From assembly GCA_963765725.1 (NCBI GenBank), contig CAVXXI010000002.1, positions 62,001 to 126,000 of the forward strand: a DNA stretch of 64,000 nt, in the 5' to 3' direction. Below, one piece after another: positions 16,694-26,251 of the stretch. The notes under the pieces were generated by a model. That model saw only the letters and a program-made list of their open reading frames with translations. It made no database searches and was not told where the DNA came from. This DNA comes from DASQEH01 sp963765725. Lineage in GTDB: Bacteria; Actinomycetota; Actinomycetes; Propionibacteriales; Nocardioidaceae. The position numbers were made by a program, and so were the translations under genes. Position 1 is the first letter of the stretch, and every line of letters starts with the position of its first letter.

Positions 16694-17668
16694 ATGCGTT
16701 ACGCGATGACAGGCGGCACCGGCTTCCTTGGCGGAGAGCTCGCTCGCCAGCTGCGCTCCGCGGGACACGACGTGGCTGCGCTCATCCGCACGCCTACCAA
16801 GGCGACCCGCCTCGACGGGCTCGGCGTCGAGCTCGTCGTCGGGGACCTCGACGACACGGTCGCCCTCGACCGACTGCTCGAGGGCACGGACGGCTTCTTC
16901 CACGTCGCCGGCTGGTACAAGCTCGGACGGCGCGAGCAGGAGACCCTGCAGCGCGTGAACGTGACGGGCACGCGCAACGCACTGGAGGCGGCGCGACGCT
17001 CCGGTGTTCGGACCGTGTACACGAGCACGGCGGCCGTCAACTCCGACACCCAGGGCGTCATCCATGACGAGACCTATGTGCACCACGGGCCGTGGGTGAG
17101 CCAGTACGACCGGACGAAGGCTGAGGCGCACCGGATCGCCGAGGAGTACGCGGCCGCGGGTCTGCCGCTCGTCATTGCGATGCCGAGCGTCGTCTACGGA
17201 CCCGGGGACGAGGCCAGCAGCACCGGCCAGCTGACCCGGCAGATCATCGCCGGACGTCCGGTCCTCCTACCGCGACGAGGTGCGTGCTGTTGGGTCCACG
17301 TCGAGGACGCGGCACGTGGGCACGTACTCGCGATGGACAAGGGCCGCTCGGGTGAGTCGTATCTCCTCGCAGGCGAACAGGCGACCTACGGCGAGGTCCT
17401 GGGGATGATCGCGCGTGAGGCCGGCAAGCGGGGACCGATCCTGCTGCCTGATGGCCCGGTCCGGCTGCTCGCGGCGCTGATCGGTCCGATCGAGCGGTTC
17501 GTGCCGATCCCGCAGACGATGACCGCGGACGCGGCGCGGTCCGGCATGGCGACCTACCTCGGCGACTCCTCCAAGGCCGAGACCGAGCTCGGGTGGACGT
17601 CACGGCCGGTGCGCGAGGGCATGCTCGAGACCTTTCGTGCGGAGCTGGCCGCCGGCGCCGGCCGCTGA
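16694..17668 (+). CDS. NAD(P)-dependent epimerase/dehydratase (extended SDR)
   Basis: A 324-residue extended short-chain dehydrogenase. The dinucleotide-binding motif GGTGFLG is at residues 7-13, the catalytic tyrosine and lysine are in SQYDRTKAEAH (Y-x3-K, about residue 138-142), and STAAV provides the catalytic serine region. The substrate part is typical of dihydroflavonol-reductase-like or 3-beta-hydroxysteroid-dehydrogenase-like members. It is convergent with the methyltransferase, sharing a hairpin that covers both stops. The substrate is not determined. Confidence 0.87.
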   Translation: MRYAMTGGTGFLGGELARQLRSAGHDVAALIRTPTKATRLDGLGVELVVGDLDDTVALDRLLEGTDGFFHVAGWYKLGRREQETLQRVNVTGTRNALEAARRSGVRTVYTSTAAVNSDTQGVIHDETYVHHGPWVSQYDRTKAEAHRIAEEYAAAGLPLVIAMPSVVYGPGDEASSTGQLTRQIIAGRPVLLPRRGACCWVHVEDAARGHVLAMDKGRSGESYLLAGEQATYGEVLGMIAREAGKRGPILLPDGPVRLLAALIGPIERFVPIPQTMTADAARSGMATYLGDSSKAETELGWTSRPVREGMLETFRAELAAGAGR

Positions 17669-17695
17669 CGGCGCATCGACCGGCGCACCGTCAGC
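17664..17695. terminator. Bidirectional terminator between SDR and methyltransferase
   Basis: GCTGACGG pairs perfectly with CCGTCAGC, with further pairing inside (GCGC). The stem overlaps the stop codons of both convergent genes. There is no strong T-run on either side, so termination strength is uncertain. Confidence 0.5.
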
Positions 17696-18704
17696 TAAGG
17701 GGCTGTGTCGTCATCACGTTCCACGTGTTCGGCGAAGGCGCGAGGCCGGAGCGCATGAAGCCGGCGGCGACCAGGAGATCGTCGTACTCCTGCTTGGTGC
17801 GCTCCCGCGCGCCGAACATCACCAGCATGTGCAGGTCGACGAGGTGGACGTCCCGCTGCTGTGACGGCGTTCGCCCGGGTGCGTCGAGCACGTTCTCCAC
17901 GATGAGAAGGCGAGCATCCGCTCGCATGGCGGTGCGCACCGTGCGCAGGATGGATACCGCATCGGGGTCGTGCCAGTCGTGGAGCACGTTGGACACGACA
18001 TAGACGTCGCCACCCGTCGGCACCGAGTCGAAGAAGTCCGCCGGCTCCCCCCGGGCTCGTCCACCCAGCCCTGCCTCGACCAGCTGGGCGGTAGCCGCCG
18101 CGGCGACCTCGGGCCGGTCGGCCACGATCCCGCGCAGCGACGGCTCCTGCGTGAGCAGACCGGCCAGCATGGCACCCTGGCCGCCGCCGACGTCGACGAC
18201 CACGGAGGTTCCGGAGAAGTCGTGGGCGGCTCGTAATGCGGCGACCTGCAGGTCGGCCCGACGCGCCATCGACGCGTTGAAGATCGCCTCCTCCTCCGGA
18301 TGCGCGGCCAACCAGGACCACAACGTCAGACCGTGCAGCCTCTCGTACGCGGCGTCGCCGGAACGGATGGCGTCACCCAGGTGCTGCCAGGCCTTGAGGT
18401 TGGGGGCCACCGTCTGCATCAACGCGAGGCTGCGCGCTCCACTGGGATGGTCGACCCGGAGCACCTTGCCACGTGACGTTACGGTGTACCGGCCATCATC
18501 GGTCGCCACGACCAGCCCGAGGTCGACCAGGACGCGCAACAACCGAGCGAGCGAAGCCGGGTCCGACGACGTCCGGGCTGCGAGCTCGGCCAGGCTCCTC
18601 GGCTCATCCAACGCGTCCACGACGCCCAGTTCGCACGTTGCCCGGACGCACAGCGACACCCAGACTCCGCGGACCATCCAGACAACCTCATCCTCCGCAG
18701 CCAC
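17691..18704 (-). CDS. SAM-dependent O-methyltransferase (dimerising class)
   Basis: A 337-residue class I methyltransferase. The N-terminal winged-helix dimerisation part (LAELAARTSSDPASLARLLRVLVDLGLV) is followed by the SAM-binding loop VVVDVGGGQGAM and the catalytic region SNVLHDWHD, whose histidine acts as base in O-methyltransferases of phenols and antibiotics. GTG 18704 is chosen because GGGAGG lies about 6 bases before it and the length then fits the family; the frame is open up to 18815. It lies alone between the SDR and the second lsr2 gene. The acceptor is unknown. Confidence 0.87.
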   Translation of the reverse strand: MAAEDEVVWMVRGVWVSLCVRATCELGVVDALDEPRSLAELAARTSSDPASLARLLRVLVDLGLVVATDDGRYTVTSRGKVLRVDHPSGARSLALMQTVAPNLKAWQHLGDAIRSGDAAYERLHGLTLWSWLAAHPEEEAIFNASMARRADLQVAALRAAHDFSGTSVVVDVGGGQGAMLAGLLTQEPSLRGIVADRPEVAAAATAQLVEAGLGGRARGEPADFFDSVPTGGDVYVVSNVLHDWHDPDAVSILRTVRTAMRADARLLIVENVLDAPGRTPSQQRDVHLVDLHMLVMFGARERTKQEYDDLLVAAGFMRSGLAPSPNTWNVMTTQPLS

Positions 18705-18866
18705 ATCGCCTCCCTCCCGACAGCGTGACACGCCCACGGGTGTCACCGACAGAGCGCGCCACCGCGGCACGAAGGCTTTGGACGGGGTCGAGTCGCCGCG
18801 AACCACCATTTTCATAACGATTCATAAGCCTTACACAATAAGATTCTCGCGACGCGTTTCGGTGGT

Positions 18867-18895
18867 TTGAGTCAGCGCTGGTATCCTTTTAGACT
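18867..18895 (+). promoter_or_regulatory. Likely sigma-A promoter of the second lsr2 gene
   Basis: TTGAGT and TAGACT are separated by exactly 17 bases and lie 47 bases before the lsr2 start codon, in a clearly AT-rich interval. GTGAGGA follows as ribosome site. Confidence 0.5.
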
Positions 18896-18941
18896 TGCTT
18901 CTCGGGCATCGCCAGAAACTTCCAGACATAGTGAGGAACTC

Positions 18942-19256
18942 ATGAAGCGCACCGTCATTGAGTTGTCCGATGATCTCGACGGGGGCAAGGCCGAGGAGAC
19001 CGTCAAGTTCGGGCTGGACGGGAAGTCCTTCGAAGTCGACCTGAACCGTCGCAACGCTGCCAGGCTCCGCAAGGCGCTCGAACCGTACATGTCCGCGGGC
19101 CGCCGCGTCGCGGGCCGAGCCCGGAAGTCGTCAACGGCGAGCGCCAACGACACAGCCGCCGTGCGCCGCTGGGCGGAGTCCAACGGCATCGAGATCAGCA
19201 AGCGCGGACGTATCCCCCGCGACGTGGTGGCACAGTACGAAGCCGCCGCTCACTAG
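18942..19256 (+). CDS. lsr2: Lsr2 family nucleoid-associated protein, copy 2
   Basis: A 104-residue Lsr2 homologue, starting MKRTVIELSDDLDGGKAEETVKFGLDG and ending with WAESNGIEISKRGRIPRDVVAQYEAA. The dimerisation segment, the Ser/Arg-rich linker and the RGR minor-groove motif are all present. It is much like copy 1 at 11759, with the same unusual MKRT start, which suggests an old duplication within this lineage. GAGGA stands before the ATG. The gene is followed by a 436-base stretch without genes. Confidence 0.92.
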   Translation: MKRTVIELSDDLDGGKAEETVKFGLDGKSFEVDLNRRNAARLRKALEPYMSAGRRVAGRARKSSTASANDTAAVRRWAESNGIEISKRGRIPRDVVAQYEAAAH

Positions 19257-19692
19257 AGCGGCTCGCCAGACATCGGTCTCGAGGGCTTTGCCTCTGCGAG
19301 GCCACCAGATGCTCCAGCATGGAATGCACCCTTCCATTGCCTCTCGGCCACAGGTGTATTTCTCCACTCGACGGCGTCGCATCGTCGGCCCGCGACAGAC
19401 GGCTTTGCATCTTTGCATCCGTTCCGGTCAGACACGTCGCCCATCGCATTGAATTCCTTCCGAATGCTCCGTTTCCTGCTCATTCCTGCGCGGCTATTGC
19501 GTAATCACTCACCACGGTGACCGAGATGCGAATGGCGCTACCGAGTGAGTACGTTTTGGCGGGCTCGTCTTCTGCGAGCGGCTCTAGCCGGCCTCGCGCC
19601 TGGCGATGAGGTATAGGGGAACGACCCACGGCTGCGGAAACCGCTACCTCCTACCGCCCGGAGCCCACACGTTGAAGCTGAACTCGACCTGC
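19257..19692. other. Gene-free interval after lsr2
   Basis: No frame here shows coding character, no hairpin with a T-run is visible, and no repeat family of the window occurs. GC content is lower than in the flanks. Near its right end, 19670-19690 matches the last codons of ychF at 20 of 21 bases, too short to interpret. Confidence 0.5.
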
Positions 19693-20286
19693 TCACGGTC
19701 CGGCGATACCGAGGGCTTCACAGGCCCTCAACAACAACGTGTCGAAGGGACGAGCGTTGACCGTCGCAAGGCCTAGCTCGCGGCATCGATCGGCAAGTCG
19801 CAGACTGCGCGTCGCCGAGACCTTCGCGCGGCCATGCTGCTCGTCGCCGTCCCGCCGCAAGAAGTTGGCGCGGATCTCGTCCTCGGACGCCAACAGGAAA
19901 AGCGACGACACGCGTAAGTTCCTCGCGTGCGCCGCCGTCTCCGGCGAGATCCAGTCGCCCTCGAACACGGTGGATGTTCCGCTCTCTATCCGGTTGCCGA
20001 TGGCGGCGATAACGGCGGGGGCAAAGAAGGCAGCGATCTTCTCGATGGCTCCGTTGATCTCTTCCGGGGAGTCGGTCCGCAGATAGGTCGTCGAGGGAAC
20101 GAAGTACTCGGGCAACCGCTCTGGTGGGACCAGCTCTTCGATGGCTGTCTGCATGTCGTCGACCTGCGCGACGGTGCTCGCGGTCCGGCGAGCCAACGCG
20201 TGTGCCAGGCGACTCTTGCCGACTCCAGCCGGCCCTCCGATGAGGATCAGGAACTCCGGCTCCGGGAGAGGGTGCCGTTCGGTCAC
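19693..20286 (-). CDS. P-loop ATP-binding protein, small-molecule kinase-like
   Basis: A 197-residue nucleotide-binding protein with Walker A GGPAGVGKS at residues 17-25 and an Asp-rich VAQVDDMQ strand next to it, as in zeta-toxin, shikimate-kinase-like and 2-phosphoglycerate-kinase-like proteins. The middle segment VFEGDWISPE could hold the second acidic site, and RRDGDEQHGRAKVSATRSLRLAD looks like a lid with arginines. The substrate is not recognisable. The start is GTG 20286 with GGAAAGG upstream. It stands alone between two gene-poor intervals. Confidence 0.75.
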   Translation of the reverse strand: MTERHPLPEPEFLILIGGPAGVGKSRLAHALARRTASTVAQVDDMQTAIEELVPPERLPEYFVPSTTYLRTDSPEEINGAIEKIAAFFAPAVIAAIGNRIESGTSTVFEGDWISPETAAHARNLRVSSLFLLASEDEIRANFLRRDGDEQHGRAKVSATRSLRLADRCRELGLATVNARPFDTLLLRACEALGIAGP

Positions 20287-20534
20287 TTGGCTGCCTTTCC
20301 ATCAGGGAAGCGTTGAAGCGGCCGCCGCGACCATACCTCGATCAACCCTCGCGGGAGCCAACATCGTCACATGGATCATCGGCCCTTGCGCCGGCGGTGC
20401 CCAGCACGCTGGCGCGTGGAGGCGGTGCATCGACTGACCGCCACTGTCTCATCTCACGCCGAGCCGCAAGGCCCTGGTGCGTTTGTTCAGGAAGGACGCA
20501 CACGGCCGTCGGCCCGCTCAGGCGGACCGTTCAC

Positions 20535-21611
<1,077 letters not shown>

Positions 21612-21650
21612 GGGCTACAACAGTACGACGTGTCCGCGGGTCCGCCGAAA

Positions 21651-22193
21651 TCAGCGGTTGGTCGAGCCGGGCCTCGTCGAGAACAGCTCCAGCTCCGTCT
21701 CGTAGTACTTCGACGTACGTCCGAGCGCCTCCATGCCGAGCCTGCGACACACGGCCAAGGACTTCGTGTTGTCGGGCCGCACCACGGCGTACACCTCGCT
21801 GAGCCCGTGCTGCCACGCCCACGAGAGGGCGGCGTCCGCGGCCTCACTGGCGAGCCCTTGCCCCCATGAGTCGGGGTGGAAGTGCCACCCCACCTCGAAC
21901 TCGCCGTCGCCGTCGGGCAACGGCACGAGGATCACCGTCCCGGCTACCACGCCGTCACTCCTGCGCTCCACCGCCCAGCGGCCGGCGATCGGACCTTGGC
22001 CGTTGAGCGCGGCCCATCGCTCGACGGTGCTGCGGGCCTGGTCGAGGGACTCCATCGCCTTCGGGTCGCTTCCCAGCCACCGCGCCACCTCCCAGCGCCG
22101 GTAGATGTCGAGCACTCGTTCGGCGTCGCTGCTCCGCCAGTTGCGGATCAGGCACCGTTTCGAGGAGAAGGCGATGTCGTCCATCTTCCCCAC
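21651..22193 (-). CDS. GNAT family N-acetyltransferase (RimJ/RimL type)
   Basis: A 180-residue acetyltransferase. It begins with the RimJ-like strand RCLIRNWRSSDAERVLDIYRR, has GRWAVERRSDGVVAGTVILVPL as the central sheet and GWHFHPDSWGQGLASEAADAAL as motif A for acetyl-CoA binding (the Q/RxxGxG/A pattern is QGLAS here). The end, VRPDNTKSLAVCRRLGMEALG, is motif B. The acceptor could be a protein N terminus or a small amine. A second ATG three codons downstream (22184) is possible. It lies upstream of ychF on the same strand, 39 bases away. Confidence 0.85.
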   Translation of the reverse strand: MGKMDDIAFSSKRCLIRNWRSSDAERVLDIYRRWEVARWLGSDPKAMESLDQARSTVERWAALNGQGPIAGRWAVERRSDGVVAGTVILVPLPDGDGEFEVGWHFHPDSWGQGLASEAADAALSWAWQHGLSEVYAVVRPDNTKSLAVCRRLGMEALGRTSKYYETELELFSTRPGSTNR

Positions 22194-22229
22194 CGTAGGG
22201 GTCGGCTCCCTCCGCGAGCCGGCGTACGG

Positions 22230-22973
22230 TCAGGCGGGCAGCGACGCGAACGCCCGTACAGGGAACGTTCCGAAGCCCCGGACGCGTGGCGGTACAGCAC
22301 TGAACGTCGAGCCCGTCGGCGGCAGCTGGCCGAGACCCGTCAGGTGTTCCACGACCGGTATGCCTGCTCCGAGCAGGATCGTGTGCGCGGGCCTTGTCGC
22401 GTCTGCCATGTCGTCGATGTTGGCGGCGTCGATCCCGACCAGTACCGCTCCGTTCTCGACGAGGCACTGGGCTCCGTCGCGGCTGAGGAAGGCCGCGTCG
22501 CGAACGTACTCCGGCGTACCGAAGCGTGAGTCGTCGCCGGTGTGGAGCAGGACTGCGCACCCGCGGATCTCGTGCGCGGACAGCGCTTCGGGGCCGATGT
22601 CGAGACGCGCCGACCCCACGACCGGGACCACGACAGCGGGGAGTTCGGCGAGTCGGTAGAGGCTCACCTGCGCCAGGTCGGCGCCCTCGGCGAACCGGTG
22701 GTAGGGGGAGTCCAGGTAGGTCCCGGTGTTCGCAACCATCGATATGCGGCCGATCTCGAAGGTCGTACCCGGCGCATAGCTCGCCTGTGACGCCTCCCGG
22801 CTGAGGTGCGTCGTGATCTCCGGTCCAGGCAGGGAGGGAAGTGTCACCATTCCCGCCTCGATGACGTGGCTCAGCTCGACCAGGCGGCGCCGTGGCCGTG
22901 CGATCGCGTCCGCCGCAGCCGCGGACGTCGCTTCCGTCGTCGCAGGATCTGCGGTCATTCCTTCAGCAGTCAT
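22230..22973 (-). CDS. Cyclase/kynurenine-formamidase-like metal hydrolase
   Basis: A 247-residue member of the PF04199 cyclase family. The metal motif, normally HxGTHxDxPxH, reads NTGTYLDSPYHRF here (about residues 82-94): the first two histidines are replaced by Asn and Tyr while the Asp and last His remain. Such NxGTYxDxPxH variants occur in a subgroup of the family. LVELSHVIEAGM at the start and VLVGIDAANIDD in the middle are typical. Activity on N-formylkynurenine or another cyclic amide is not assured. It runs with the GNAT gene, 36 bases apart. Confidence 0.8.
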   Translation of the reverse strand: MTAEGMTADPATTEATSAAAADAIARPRRRLVELSHVIEAGMVTLPSLPGPEITTHLSREASQASYAPGTTFEIGRISMVANTGTYLDSPYHRFAEGADLAQVSLYRLAELPAVVVPVVGSARLDIGPEALSAHEIRGCAVLLHTGDDSRFGTPEYVRDAAFLSRDGAQCLVENGAVLVGIDAANIDDMADATRPAHTILLGAGIPVVEHLTGLGQLPPTGSTFSAVPPRVRGFGTFPVRAFASLPA

Positions 22974-23120
22974 GCCCTCAGCGTCGCGTCAGTGCGACAC
23001 CCGGGGCAATCGGGCTGCCTGCCGCGAGGTGCGGATTTCCTGCCAGTCCTTACTACCGTCCTCGCCTCACCAGACTCCGGATCGATCGATACTGTCGGCG
23101 GTCACTGACAGGCTCCTGGA

Positions 23121-24323
23121 ATGGACATCACGACCTTCGTCATCGCTGCCTTCGCGCTGGTGGCTGGGCTCGCGCTCGGGGTGCTCATCGGACAGCAGCG
23201 CCGCGCCGACTCCGCCGCGAGCCTTCGCTCCGAGCTCGGCGCACTGTCCGCGCAGGCTGTCAACGAGTCGAGCAGACAGGTCCTGGCGCTCACCGACTCT
23301 CGCCTGCACGCGACCGAGCAGGTCGTCGCCCCGGTCCGCGACAGCCTGCAGCGGCTCAACGACCGCCTCGGCAGCCTCGAGACCCAAGGTACCGCGTGGC
23401 AGGCACAGCTCAAGCAACAGGTCGAGTCGGTGCACGTCAGCGGCACGGAGCTGCGGCGTGAGACGCACGCGCTCGCCGAGGCGCTGCGCCGTCCACAGGT
23501 GCGTGGGCAGTGGGGCGAGATGCAGCTCAAGCGCAGCCTCGAGATCGCCGGGTTGACGGCACGGTGCACGTTCCAGGAGCAGGTGTCGCGGCGGACCGAC
23601 GACGGGGTCCTGCGTCCCGACGTCGTGGTCACCATGGCGGGCGGCAAGCACGTCGTGATCGACGCAAAGGTGTCGCTCGACGCCTTCTTGGCGGCGACGC
23701 ATGCGAGAGACGACGAGCAGGAGCTACGAGAGGAGTCCTTCGTGCGGCACGCGAAGCAGGTACGCCATCATGTCGACCAGCTGGCGGCGAAGGCGTACTG
23801 GCAGCAGTTCGCGCCGGCCCCGGAGTTCGTGGTGATGTTCCTGCCCGCAGAGGCGCTGTTCGCCCAGGCGCTTGACACCGACCCCGGGCTGCTCGACTAC
23901 GCAGCCGGCAAGCAGGTACTTCTGGCGACGCCGACCACGCTGATCGCGATGCTGAAAACGGTCGCGTACGCATGGACTCAAGAGGCACTCGCCGACAACG
24001 CCCGAGAGGTGCACCAGCTCGGCCGTGAGCTGTACGACCGGCTCGGAACCGTCGGTGGTCACCTGGACGCGCTCGGCAGGTCCCTCACGGCTGCCGTGTC
24101 GAGCTACAACAAGACCGTCGGGTCTGTCGAGAGGCGGGTCCTGGTCAGCGCCCGACGGATGCGCGACCTCCAGGTCACCGACAGCGAGCTCTCGGCACCG
24201 CTGAGCGTCTTCGAGTCGGTCGTCCCACTCACGGCCCCCGAGCTCGTAGCCGAGGACGATCCTGTCGTCATCGACGGCCCTCCCGGCCACGAGCAGTGGC
24301 TTCGTCGCGCTGACGGGGCCTGA
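23121..24323 (+). CDS. rmuC: DNA recombination protein RmuC
   Basis: A 400-residue RmuC protein. It has one N-terminal transmembrane helix (residues 4-24), a long coiled coil (about 30-125) and the PD-(D/E)XK nuclease-like core with RPDVVVTMAGGKHVVIDAKVSLDAF (about 170-195). QWGEMQLKRSLE before it is a family hallmark. RmuC limits inversions at short inverted repeats in E. coli, which is worth noting because this chromosome region carries many inverted repeats. It is transcribed with, or just before, the DUF6542 gene. Confidence 0.93.
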   Translation: MDITTFVIAAFALVAGLALGVLIGQQRRADSAASLRSELGALSAQAVNESSRQVLALTDSRLHATEQVVAPVRDSLQRLNDRLGSLETQGTAWQAQLKQQVESVHVSGTELRRETHALAEALRRPQVRGQWGEMQLKRSLEIAGLTARCTFQEQVSRRTDDGVLRPDVVVTMAGGKHVVIDAKVSLDAFLAATHARDDEQELREESFVRHAKQVRHHVDQLAAKAYWQQFAPAPEFVVMFLPAEALFAQALDTDPGLLDYAAGKQVLLATPTTLIAMLKTVAYAWTQEALADNAREVHQLGRELYDRLGTVGGHLDALGRSLTAAVSSYNKTVGSVERRVLVSARRMRDLQVTDSELSAPLSVFESVVPLTAPELVAEDDPVVIDGPPGHEQWLRRADGA

Positions 24324-24418
24324 GCCCAGGTCACCGCGGGGCCGGGCTCTCGCGGCGTGGCGTGGGCCACCGGTGCCGAACACCCATTAGCGTGGGCGTG
24401 ACCGGTTTCGGAGGGCCG

Positions 24419-25177
24419 ATGACGATCTCACCGCAGTGGGCCGAGTACACCCCCAGCACACCCGTTGACGAGTCCGTCGACGCGGCGCGGGGGCGTGCGC
24501 AGACCGCGTACTCCACGGTCTGGACCCATGTGTCGGTTCCCGACGACGGCGCCGAGACGTATTCGAGCCGACCGGGGGCCGACGACAGCGAGGCCGTTCG
24601 CGACGCGGACTACGGACCGCAGAGCACCGTTGTCTCCGAATTTGAGCGGCGGAACGCTGCCGCCGCTGGCTACGGCGCCCCGGGTGCCGACGGCACGGCT
24701 TACCCCCCAGAGGCCGACGAGCCCGACGCCTACCACGAGACGACGGGGAGACTCGACGACGACGAGTACGACACCGAGCCATCTCGGGTCGGTGAGTACA
24801 CCGCGATGCCGGGAATACCCGGCCGTGGAGTATGTCTGCTGACGATCGTCGCCGCCGGGGGTTGCGCACTTGCCGACCTGGCGCTGACTCGCGGCATCAC
24901 GTTGTTCTTCGACCTGTGCTTCGTGACGATCTGCCTGGTCGCCGCCATGTCGGTTCGGCGCCGAGACGTCTTCACGACCGGCGTCATGCCACCGCTGATC
25001 TTCGCAGCGGTCGTCGGTGTCGTCGCGGCACTCAGCCCCGGCACGTTCGTGGCATTCGGTGGCGCGTCCAAAGCGTTCATGACCGGCCTCGCCCAGCACG
25101 CACCCGGTCTGATCGCGGGGTACGCCGTTGCGCTACTGACCGTCGCGAGCCGGGTCAGCGCCTCACGCAGGCGCTGA
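24419..25177 (+). CDS. DUF6542 membrane protein
   Basis: A 252-residue protein with a long acidic, probably disordered N-terminal half (to about residue 135) and four transmembrane helices in the C-terminal half, from GRGVCLLTIVAAGGCALADLAL to AGYAVALLTVASRV. This arrangement and its location between ychF/rmuC and ispH match the actinobacterial DUF6542 family (Rv1111c position in M. tuberculosis). GGAGGG stands right before the ATG at 24419. Its stop overlaps the convergent ispH end by 15 bases. Function unknown. Confidence 0.85.
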   Translation: MTISPQWAEYTPSTPVDESVDAARGRAQTAYSTVWTHVSVPDDGAETYSSRPGADDSEAVRDADYGPQSTVVSEFERRNAAAAGYGAPGADGTAYPPEADEPDAYHETTGRLDDDEYDTEPSRVGEYTAMPGIPGRGVCLLTIVAAGGCALADLALTRGITLFFDLCFVTICLVAAMSVRRRDVFTTGVMPPLIFAAVVGVVAALSPGTFVAFGGASKAFMTGLAQHAPGLIAGYAVALLTVASRVSASRRR

Positions 25178-26208
25178 GCTGTTGCCTGCCGAGACGCGGG
25201 CCGCCTCCGCGGCTCGCAGGTCTCGCCTGAGCTCCGGCGGCAGCGCGAAGATGAGCGACTCCTCGGCGGTGGGCACGGCTTTCGCGACGGGGAAGCCCCG
25301 CTCTCGAAGGAGCTCGAGGACTCCGTCGACCAGGTTCTCGGGGACCGACGCGCCCGACGTGACGCCGACAGAGTCCACTCCCTCGAGCCAGGAATCCTGG
25401 ATCTCGCTGGCGTCGTCGACCCGGTAGGCGGCCGCAGCGCCTGCCTCGAGAGCGACCTCGACCAGCCGTACGGAGTTGCTGGAGTTCGCCGAGCCGACCA
25501 CCAGGACGAGGTCGGCGCCGTCCGCGATCTTCTTCACCGCCTGCTGGCGGTTCTGCGTCGCGTAGCAGATGTCGTCGGACGGCGGGTCGAGCAGCTGAGG
25601 GAACCGCTCCCGGATGCGCTCGACAGTCTGCATGGTCTCGTCGACCGACAGGGTCGTCTGGGACAACCACGCGACCTTCGCGGGGTCGCGCACCTCGACA
25701 CCGACGACGTCGTCGGGGCTCTGCACCAGCGTGACATGACGGGAGCCTCCCCGGCGGTGCCCTCCACCTCTTCATGGCCGTCATGGCCGATCAGCAAGAT
25801 GTCGTAGTCCTCGGCCGCGAAGCGCTTGGCCTCCTGGTGCACCTTCGTGACGAGCGGACACGTCGCGTCGATGGTCTTCAGGCTCCGCTCCCGTGCCTGC
25901 CTGTGGACGGCGGGTGACACGCCATGTGCCGAGAAGACGACGGTCGAACCTTCGGGGACCTCGTCGAGCTCGTCCACGAAGATCGCCCCGCGCTCCTGCA
26001 GATCGTGTACGACGTGCACGTTGTGGACGATCTGCTTGCGGACGTAGACGGGAGCGCCGTACAGGTCCAGCGCCTGCTCCACCGTGATGACCGCCCTGTC
26101 CACGCCGGCGCAATAGCCGCGAGGAGCCGCGAGGAGCACCGAGCGGTCGGCCACGACGGGCATCCCCAGGTCGGTGACCGGAGGACGGTCCAGCTCGGGC
26201 GCAGGCAT
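25163..26208 (-). pseudogene. ispH: 4-hydroxy-3-methylbut-2-enyl diphosphate reductase, split by a one-base frameshift
   Basis: IspH makes IPP and DMAPP in the last step of the MEP pathway with a [4Fe-4S] cluster. All three cluster cysteines are present: APRGYCAGVDRA (about residue 22), IDATCPLVTKVH and SDDICYATQNRQ. The first frame runs from ATG 26208 to about 25737 and ends EEVEGTAGEAP; the second continues TLVQSPDDVVGVEV down to 25163. One missing base near 25737 explains the break, and repair gives about 348 residues, normal for IspH. The gene is normally essential, so either a sequence error or a second copy elsewhere must be assumed. Confidence 0.92.
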
Positions 26209-26251
26209 GGATCCATCGTAGGTGTCGCCGCAAACCACTAGCCTCGTGCTC

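Noticed and set aside
19670..19690. Match of 20 of 21 bases to the last codons of ychF (20539-20559)
   Set aside because: Could be a duplicated tail, but the flanks do not align and the match is too short to rely on.
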